Below, one piece after another: positions 43,580 to 48,676 of a stretch of DNA of 48,676 nt. Position numbers and translations under genes: made by a program. Under the pieces are notes generated by a model. It had not been told where the DNA came from. It worked only from the letters and a program-made list of their open reading frames with translations, and ran no database searches. How positions within the stretch are numbered: the stretch's first letter is position 1; every line of letters starts with the position of its first letter. This stretch comes from a bacterium (lineage in GTDB: Bacteria > Bacteroidota > Bacteroidia > Bacteroidales > Muribaculaceae): the NCBI GenBank assembly GCA_004561555.1, contig SFVH01000005.1, positions 1 to 48,676 of the forward strand, written 5' to 3'.

Positions 43580-44980
43580 ATGAAGAAATTTTGCTTTGCT
43601 GTGTGGATGGCGAGTGTGGCTTTTTCTGCTATTGCCACGGTGCCTGCTCGCATATCTGCGATGATGAAAAACGGCGAATTTAATAAGGTGGAGCGATTGA
43701 TTGGTGATGGAGAAGAGGGAATGACAGCTTATGAAAGCGACTCCGTGCTTGCTATCATCAGCCGTATTCGCAGCGATTTCTCGTTGTCATACGACGAGGG
43801 TGTGGCGGCAATTATGCAGAAATATCCTCATGCTTCCTCGCGGTTGATTGATGATTGGGAGGCTGCCAACTACATCGAAACGAAGGTTATCGACGGCAAA
43901 AAAATGATGTTTGCCAAGTCGCCTCGCAATGTCGGGCTGGTGGCGCCGGAGCTGGCTGTCGCCGACAGATATAAGCAGATGAATGGCGCCGCCAACCTCG
44001 CCAATTTTGCTCGCACCGCTATCGAGGAGGCTGATGCCGACGGGTTTGGTAAGTGGCGAAGAGTGAAGGTGAAGTTTGCTATAGATGTGGATGCCGATGC
44101 TGTCGACAAGGGCAAAACCATCCGTGTGTGGATGCCGTTTCCCATAGAGAGCGAGCGTCAAGCCAACGCCACTCTTTTGTCGTCGACCGACAAGGCGGTG
44201 TTTGCCCGCGACGCTGTGCACAACACCATATATATGGAGAGAAAGGCTGACGGAAAGGCGGCACACTTCGAGGCTGTGATGCAGTATGATGTGCGCTCAA
44301 AGACCATCAGTCAGGATGCTATGCTCCGCCGACTTCTTCCCTACGACACTTCTTCCGACATCTACAAAAAGTATACTGCTCAAGAGCTGCCGCAAATCCA
44401 GAAATCCGCCGACCTCAATGATTTGGCGTGGAAAATCGTGGGCAACGAAACCAACCCAGTCTTGCAGGCTTCGTTGGTGTTTAATTGGATTGATGCCCGG
44501 TTTCCATGGGCAGGCGCTCGCGAATATAGCACCATCCCTTGCTTGCCGCGATATGTGCTTGAGAGGGGGTATGGCGACTGCGGTCAGGTCACTCTACTAT
44601 ATATCACGCTCTTGAGAAACCTCGGAATCCCGGCACGTTGGGAAAGCGGGTGGTGGCTCGCTCCCGGCGATAGTGGTATGCACGATTGGGGAGAGGTGTA
44701 TTTTGAAGGCATCGGGTGGGTGCCTGTGGATATGTCGTATGGAATGATTGCCGCTGCCGACACTCCGGAGGTGGCTCACTTCTATAAGTCGGGAATGGAT
44801 TTTTATCGTTTCGCTGCCAACAAGGGGGTGTGTGGATTGTTATCACCTGAAAAGAAGTATGTCAGGAGCGAAACCGTAGATTCGCAACTCGGAGAAGTGG
44901 AATGGGACGGCGGTAACTTGTTTTATTACAAAGATTGGCATCCTAAGTTTGAAATCTTGAGCATTGAAGAATTGCCCTGA
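43580..44980 (+). CDS. Secreted transglutaminase-like protein
   Basis: The 466-residue protein has a signal peptide (MKKFCFAVWMASVAFSAIA) and a C-terminal transglutaminase-core domain. The catalytic triad is readable as C334 (YGDCGQ), H368 (MHDWGEVYF) and D384 (VPVDMSYG). The N-terminal ~240 residues look like the beta-rich region that precedes the core in Bacteroidetes members. Such proteins act as peptidases or acyltransferases; substrate unknown. The ATG at 43580 is preferred over a TTG two codons upstream because it directly opens the signal peptide. Confidence 0.87.
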   Translation: MKKFCFAVWMASVAFSAIATVPARISAMMKNGEFNKVERLIGDGEEGMTAYESDSVLAIISRIRSDFSLSYDEGVAAIMQKYPHASSRLIDDWEAANYIETKVIDGKKMMFAKSPRNVGLVAPELAVADRYKQMNGAANLANFARTAIEEADADGFGKWRRVKVKFAIDVDADAVDKGKTIRVWMPFPIESERQANATLLSSTDKAVFARDAVHNTIYMERKADGKAAHFEAVMQYDVRSKTISQDAMLRRLLPYDTSSDIYKKYTAQELPQIQKSADLNDLAWKIVGNETNPVLQASLVFNWIDARFPWAGAREYSTIPCLPRYVLERGYGDCGQVTLLYITLLRNLGIPARWESGWWLAPGDSGMHDWGEVYFEGIGWVPVDMSYGMIAAADTPEVAHFYKSGMDFYRFAANKGVCGLLSPEKKYVRSETVDSQLGEVEWDGGNLFYYKDWHPKFEILSIEELP

Positions 44981-45058
44981 TTTCCAGCTGAATAGGTTGT
45001 GTAGTCACATCTCGTTTGTTATAGGAGAATTTTTTCTCAAAAAATATTCGCTTAAATC

Positions 45059-45090
45059 CTTGCACATTCGAGAAAAACGCCTTACCTTTG
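45059..45090 (+). promoter_or_regulatory. Promoter of the tRNA-Arg pair
   Basis: cTTG (45059-45062), a 20-bp spacer and TACCTTTG (45083-45090) match the consensus, 18 bp before the first tRNA. Confidence 0.72.
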
Positions 45091-45108
45091 CAAACGCAAA
45101 CGGAAAAT

Positions 45109-45182
45109 GGCTCCGTAGCTCAATTGAATAGAGCATCTGACTACGGATCAGAAGGTTACAGGTTTGAATCCTGTCGGAGTCA
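45109..45182 (+). tRNA. tRNA-Arg (anticodon ACG), copy 1
   Basis: The 74-base sequence folds as a cloverleaf: acceptor GGCTCCG/CGGAGTC with one G-T pair, D stem GCTC/GAGC, anticodon stem TCTGA/TCAGA with loop CTACGGA (anticodon ACG) and T stem ACAGG/CCTGT. The discriminator is A and CCA is not encoded. A34 would be edited to inosine by TadA. Confidence 0.96.
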
Positions 45183-45204
45183 CAACGGTTAATTTGGAGC
45201 AATT

Positions 45205-45278
45205 GGCTCCGTAGCTCAATTGAATAGAGCATCTGACTACGGATCAGAAGGTTACAGGTTTGAATCCTGTCGGAGTCA
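45205..45278 (+). tRNA. tRNA-Arg (anticodon ACG), copy 2
   Basis: The sequence is identical to copy 1, base for base as read, with a 22-base spacer between copies. Both lie between one promoter and one terminator, so they are probably processed from one transcript. Confidence 0.96.
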
Positions 45279-45282
45279 CTGA

Positions 45283-45319
45283 GAAGCAAGGCTATAATGG
45301 TCTTGCTTCTTTAGTTTTT
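45283..45319 (+). terminator. Terminator of the tRNA-Arg pair
   Basis: gaagcaag (45283-45290) pairs perfectly with cttgcttc (45302-45309) and is followed by tttagttttt. Confidence 0.83.
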
Positions 45320-45347
45320 CGATATTTCAGATGGGGAATATAAAAAC

Positions 45348-45381
45348 AACGAAGGCAAGCCTAACGACTGCCTTCGTTTTT
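45348..45381 (+). terminator. Second hairpin with T-tract downstream of the tRNAs
   Basis: aacgaaggca (45348-45357) pairs perfectly with tgccttcgtt (45369-45378), flanked by an A-run before and a T-run after it, so it could terminate transcription in both directions. Confidence 0.75.
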
Positions 45382-45535
45382 CCATCCTACTATTACATTT
45401 GTAACAACAACTAAAGGTTAATTTCAACATTCATTATCATCGGTTAAGGAATCCGACAATAATGGTAACACTACTTTAGTATCTTTTTGTGCTGCAAATG
45501 TAATAATTCTTTTTTGCGATTGTAAAATTTAATTA

Positions 45536-45679
45536 TATGTTATACAACACATTCCGATGTGTTTTACAACATATAAATAAAAAAGTTATTTATCTCCCGA
45601 CAAATAACCTTCCTACCTTAAAATCTAATACCATGAAAAACTTGATGCAAAAGTAATGGTTTTATGTTGTGCAGCATAA
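45536..45679. promoter_or_regulatory. Cluster of palindromic TATGTT-type half-sites
   Basis: tatgttatacaacacat (45536-45552) and atgtgttttacaacata (45557-45573) are inverted copies matching at 15 of 17 positions around a 4-base centre. A related palindrome, ttatgttgtgcagcataa, lies at 45662-45679. No gene occupies 45382-45734, and only a seven-codon frame (ATG at 45634) lies between them. It looks like an operator region, a structured RNA, or the remnant of a lost gene's control region. Confidence 0.45.
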
Positions 45680-45770
45680 TTTTTCAGCAAGAAAATGTCG
45701 AAATTTCACGTTATTTAACGATTGGGGCGTTTAAATGGCTTTTTTGCTACCGGAAGATGGGTGGTTTTGG

Positions 45771-46041
45771 CTTTCGCCCAAGTTAGGCTTCGCCTCGGCA
45801 ATAAAAAAACCTAAAAACTATGTTTTTATTTTTTATTGCGCTCGGCTTGCACCACTTTGGCTTTCGCCCAAGTTAGGCTTCGCCTCGGCAATAAAAAAAT
45901 CTAAAAACTATGTTTTTATTTTTTATTGCGCTCGGCTTGCACTAACTTTGGCTTTCGCCCAAGTTAGGCTTCGCCTCGGCAATAAAAAAATCTAAAAACT
46001 ATGTTTTTATTTTTTATTGCGCTCGGCTTGCACTAACTTTG
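45771..46041. repeat. Three tandem ~90-bp repeats with internal AT-rich hairpin
   Basis: Units occupy 45771-45860, 45861-45951 and 45952-46041 and differ at only a few positions. Each begins ctttcgcccaagttaggctt, contains inverted arms gcaataaaaaa and ttttttattgc around the centre, and ends cggcttgcac followed by a CTTTG or TAACTTTG box. A frame through the array (45735-45995) encodes only a repeated peptide and is not considered a gene. The unit ends resemble promoter -7 elements. Confidence 0.85.
46034..46041 (+). promoter_or_regulatory. Likely -7 box of the rhomboid operon
   Basis: TAACTTTG at the end of the third repeat unit fits TAnnTTTG and lies 18 bp before the rhomboid ATG at 46060. 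The repeat itself therefore appears to supply the promoter. Confidence 0.55.
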
Positions 46042-46059
46042 CAATCAAATAGGAAGATT

Positions 46060-46764
46060 ATGCGAAGGAATTTTTTTACAGACATACCGCCGGTTACCCG
46101 TCATTTGCTTTTGATAAATGTAGTGTTGTGGCTTGCCACCATTGCCTTTAATCAATTCACCGACTTGCACCTTATCGATTATTTGGGCTTGCACTATTTG
46201 GAGGCTAACTCGTTTAATCCGGCTCAGTTTGTCACATATATGTTTCTCCATGATGATGGGGGTGTGATGCATATACTCTGTAATATGTATGCGTTGTATA
46301 TGTTTGGCTCGCTCATGGAGAGGACTATGGGCATCAAGCGCTATCTCATATATTATATGGTGTGTGGCATCGGTGCCGGTTTGGTGCAAGAGGCAGTGAT
46401 GTATTTTGAGTTGCACGACATTGTTGCCGGAGGTTATCAAGGCATCCGATTTGACAATGGAATGGTGATGCCGGTACAGGATTTTCTGAATATGAATGTA
46501 GTGGTGGGTGCTTCGGGTGCGATTTTCGGCATCATGCTTGCCTTTGGCATCTTTTATGCCAACACACCGCTATATCTTTTCTTTATTCCGGTTCCTATCA
46601 AGGCGAAGTATGCCATCATCGGCTATGGCGTGATTGAACTGATGTTTGGCGTCACCGGCACTATGAGTGGTGTGGCTCATTTTGCCCACTTGGGCGGTAT
46701 GGTGTTTGGCATAATACTAATACTTATTTGGATGGCTAATGGCACAATCCGCAGGAATCGCTGA
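46060..46764 (+). CDS. Rhomboid-family intramembrane serine protease 1
   Basis: The 234-residue protein has six membrane segments. The catalytic serine lies in GASGAIFGIML, the catalytic histidine in HFAHLGGMVFG, and the supporting H-x-LCNMYALYMFG motif is present in the second helix. It would cleave membrane-embedded substrates. The ATG at 46060 follows the repeat-borne -7 box. The gene overlaps the second rhomboid gene by 26 bp. Confidence 0.9.
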   Translation: MRRNFFTDIPPVTRHLLLINVVLWLATIAFNQFTDLHLIDYLGLHYLEANSFNPAQFVTYMFLHDDGGVMHILCNMYALYMFGSLMERTMGIKRYLIYYMVCGIGAGLVQEAVMYFELHDIVAGGYQGIRFDNGMVMPVQDFLNMNVVVGASGAIFGIMLAFGIFYANTPLYLFFIPVPIKAKYAIIGYGVIELMFGVTGTMSGVAHFAHLGGMVFGIILILIWMANGTIRRNR

Positions 46765-47557
46765 TTTACGCTCCTCCTTGCGCAGGCAAGATGTGATGAT
46801 AAAACTTATCATCGCTAATGTTGCGGTGTTTTTGCTGCTCCATCTGTTGTCGTTTGCCTTCTTGGTGGCGAGAGTGGATTTTTCGCCGGCGAGATGGTTG
46901 GTGCTTCCGGGAAATTTCCTTTCACTGCTTTTGTCGCCTTGGACAATAGTGACTTATATGTTTGTCCACACCGACTTCCTTCACATTCTTGCAAATATGC
47001 TGTGGCTCTATTGCTTCGGTTTTATCTTCTTGGAACTGTATAGCGAGCGACAGATGCTGAAGGTGTATTTTGTCGGTGGGCTGGCGGGTGCTTTGTCTTT
47101 TCTCATCGCTTCGCTGATAGTGCCTTCGCCGGGATTGATGGGCGCATCGGCAGCGGTAATGGCGGTGGCTGCCGCCGCGGTGGTGACCAGACCCGACTAT
47201 AGTGTGCGTTTTTGGCTCGTGGGGAGCGTGAAGATAAAGTGGGTGGCTCTGTTTTTTGTGGCTTTTGCGCTACTCACCACTCGCCTGGATTATTCTGCTG
47301 TCACCGCCCACGCGTCGCATCTCGGAGGTATAGCCGTTGGTGTGGTGTTTGCACTTTATCGCAAGTTTGGCGCTCACCTCATCACTCGCCGCAGGAAAAA
47401 GGGTATTATTCTGCCGCCTTTACATCGTGAGAAGTGTGGGTTTGACGAGCAACGTCTTGATGAGTTGCTCGATAGGGTTAGGGTGTCGGGCTACAATTCG
47501 CTGTCGAAGGCTGAGCGCGACGAACTCAATGAAATCAGCAAAAAGATTAAACGATGA
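46739..47557 (+). CDS. Rhomboid-family intramembrane serine protease 2
   Basis: The 272-residue protein also keeps the dyad: serine in LMGASAAVMAV and histidine in AHASHLGGIAVG, with HTDFLHILANMLWLY in helix 2. A basic linker (RRRKKG) and a charged C-terminal tail (about 215-272) of the kind seen in Bacteroidetes rhomboids follow the membrane domain. It starts within the first rhomboid gene and its TGA overlaps the next ATG (47554). Confidence 0.9.
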   Translation: MAQSAGIADLRSSLRRQDVMIKLIIANVAVFLLLHLLSFAFLVARVDFSPARWLVLPGNFLSLLLSPWTIVTYMFVHTDFLHILANMLWLYCFGFIFLELYSERQMLKVYFVGGLAGALSFLIASLIVPSPGLMGASAAVMAVAAAAVVTRPDYSVRFWLVGSVKIKWVALFFVAFALLTTRLDYSAVTAHASHLGGIAVGVVFALYRKFGAHLITRRRKKGIILPPLHREKCGFDEQRLDELLDRVRVSGYNSLSKAERDELNEISKKIKR

Positions 47558-48642
47558 AGGGGCGACAGAAAAAGCTGCTAATGTTTTTCCGCCACACTAT
47601 GTTGTGGCTTAATATCGCTGTTGCGGCAGTGTGTCTGCTGGCGGCATATCAAGGGTATATGCGTCCGTCGAGCTGCGGCATTATCGCCGTTCTTGGCTTG
47701 GCGTTTCCGATAATGTTGCTGCTCACCATCGGGTTTCTGCTCTTTTGGCTGGCGGTGTGTCGCAAGATGATGCTTGTCAGTGCGGTGGCTTTGGTGCTCA
47801 CCATCCCACAGCAATGGGCATTGTGTCCGCTAAATTTTGACGACGACGATGAGGTCGCCGACATTCGTCTGATGTCGTATAATATCTATGGAGCACATAG
47901 AAGTGACTCGGATTTCAGTCAGGTGGATGAAATAATCCATTCTAATGCCGATGTGGTGTGTCTGCAAGAGAGTCCTGCAAGTATCAAGGCGTTTGCCTAC
48001 AATCAAGGACAGGAAAAGACGGATAGCCTCTGTGGGATGTATCCCTACAGCGTGTTTGACGAAAAGATTACTCTGGCGGTGCTTTCAAAATATCCTGTCG
48101 AGCTGATTGAAAAATTTGAGGACAACAAGTATTTCTGCTATGCGGTATATAGCATTATGATTGATGACCGACAGTTGTTGGTGTTTAACATGCATCTTGA
48201 GTCGATTGGGCTCACGGGACACGACAAGGAGTTGTATATGAATCTCACCTCTCCTTCTACCAACGACCGCTCCTTGAGGGGGGTGCGCTCGCAACTGATT
48301 GGTAAGCTCACAAAGGCTTTTAAAAATCGCGAATTGCAAGCCGACACCATCTCCGGGCGCATTGCCGATCTCCGAGTGAAGTATCCGAAGGCATCGGTAG
48401 TGGTGTGTGGCGACTTCAACGACACCCCTTATTCTTACTCATATCTCACTATCAAAGGGGCGCTCAATGATGCTTACAGCGACGGAGGCTTTGGTCCGGT
48501 AATCACCTACAACCGCAACCGTTTTTATTTCCATATCGACCACATCTTCAGCGACGATGCTATGGAGGCTGTGCGCTGTTTTTGCGGCACTACACGCGCT
48601 TCCGACCATTATGCTCTTATAGCCGATTTCAAATTTCGCTGA
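47554..48642 (+). CDS. Endonuclease/exonuclease/phosphatase-family membrane protein
   Basis: The 362-residue protein has two or three N-terminal membrane segments (about 10-90) and a C-terminal EEP domain (about 105-362). Catalytic motifs are readable: MSYNIYG, VVCLQES, VVCGDFNDTPYS, FHIDHIF and the terminal ASDHYALIADF. EEP domains hydrolyse phosphodiester bonds in nucleic acids, inositol phosphates or sphingomyelin-like lipids; with a membrane anchor a lipid or extracytoplasmic nucleic-acid substrate is possible. It is coupled to the two rhomboid genes by an ATGA overlap. Confidence 0.88.
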   Translation: MKGRQKKLLMFFRHTMLWLNIAVAAVCLLAAYQGYMRPSSCGIIAVLGLAFPIMLLLTIGFLLFWLAVCRKMMLVSAVALVLTIPQQWALCPLNFDDDDEVADIRLMSYNIYGAHRSDSDFSQVDEIIHSNADVVCLQESPASIKAFAYNQGQEKTDSLCGMYPYSVFDEKITLAVLSKYPVELIEKFEDNKYFCYAVYSIMIDDRQLLVFNMHLESIGLTGHDKELYMNLTSPSTNDRSLRGVRSQLIGKLTKAFKNRELQADTISGRIADLRVKYPKASVVVCGDFNDTPYSYSYLTIKGALNDAYSDGGFGPVITYNRNRFYFHIDHIFSDDAMEAVRCFCGTTRASDHYALIADFKFR

Positions 48643-48659
48643 TTCCTTTCCATAGCCCC

Positions 48660-48676
48660 CGGCTTGCACTATCTTT
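48660..48676 (+). promoter_or_regulatory. Partial promoter-like motif at the window edge
   Basis: The window ends in cggcttgcactatcttt, which shares cggcttgcacta with repeat units 2 and 3 (45861-46041) and would complete a TAnnTTTG box if the next base is G. It probably belongs to the next gene or to another copy of the repeat. Confidence 0.35.

Noticed and set aside
45735..45995. 86-codon open frame with a repeated SPKLGFASAIKK-type peptide
   Set aside because: The frame is produced by the tandem DNA repeat; the repeated peptide has no domain, and the repeat hairpins and promoter-like ends explain the sequence better.
45771..46041. CRISPR array
   Set aside because: The three units are contiguous and nearly identical over their full ~90 bp, without unique spacers, and no cas genes are present.

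Overview
The window looks like a chromosomal segment of a gut Bacteroidales bacterium, probably of the Muribaculaceae/Bacteroidaceae type. This rests on several signals: promoters of the Bacteroidetes form TTTG-N19-21-TAnnTTTG upstream of many genes, lineage-typical families (GldE, DUF4293, a PorE-like lipoprotein, C69 and C11 peptidases, an OMP_b-brl-like outer-membrane receptor), the methylmalonyl-CoA mutase pair of the succinate-propionate pathway, and a myo-inositol-phosphate synthase/CDP-alcohol phosphotransferase cluster like the inositol-lipid locus of Bacteroides thetaiotaomicron. Species assignment is not possible from sequence reading alone.

Layout. 1-6015: the tip of a leftward gene, an outer-membrane receptor, then an AraC-type regulator whose stop overlaps the first of three tightly overlapping surface-glycan genes (GT4 glycosyltransferase, Kdo/WaaP-like kinase, GT32 glycosyltransferase). 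6050-7957: a lysophospholipid-type acyltransferase, then an isolated holin plus M15 peptidase pair resembling a phage lysis cassette. 8003-15540: housekeeping and central metabolism (prfA, pyrF, pgk, mutA, mutB). 15682-18066: a hybrid histidine kinase interrupted near its 5' end by an in-frame TAG. 18153-21914 (leftward): guaA and a Kef-type antiporter. 22021-29035: a UPF0324 transporter, pdxA, and the inositol-lipid cluster (nucleotidyltransferase, ATP-grasp protein, CDP-alcohol phosphotransferase, HAD phosphatase, inositol-3-phosphate synthase).

29125-37343: tadA and a PorE-like OmpA/TPR/beta-propeller lipoprotein (leftward), divergent from a clostripain-family lipoprotein, then an M3 peptidase and a large TPR protein. 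37470-39710: a DUF4293 membrane protein, rpmH (L34), a small 2[4Fe-4S] ferredoxin and a GT2 glycosyltransferase. 39752-43371 (leftward): gldE, a phosphopantetheinyl transferase and a C69 dipeptidase, overlapping or abutting. 43580-44980: a transglutaminase-like secreted protein. 45059-45320: two identical tRNA-Arg(ACG) genes with their own promoter and terminator. 45379-46041 is non-coding, with an operator-like palindrome cluster and three tandem ~90-bp hairpin repeats, the last of which supplies the likely -7 box for an operon of two rhomboid proteases and an endonuclease/exonuclease/phosphatase-family protein (46060-48642).

How the genes work together. The clearest multi-gene system is the inositol-lipid cluster: the synthase makes inositol-3-phosphate from glucose-6-phosphate, the membrane phosphotransferase joins it to a lipid carrier, and the HAD enzyme could remove phosphate. 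The nucleotidyltransferase and the ATP-grasp protein are the least explained parts. The glycan genes at 3390-6015 probably act on lipopolysaccharide core or another surface glycan. TadA (29125) would convert A34 of the tRNA-Arg(ACG) genes to inosine. The main anomalies are the kinase nonsense codon, cysteine clusters in MutA, an altered catalytic spacing in the CDP-alcohol phosphotransferase, the orphan lysis pair and the tandem repeat array.
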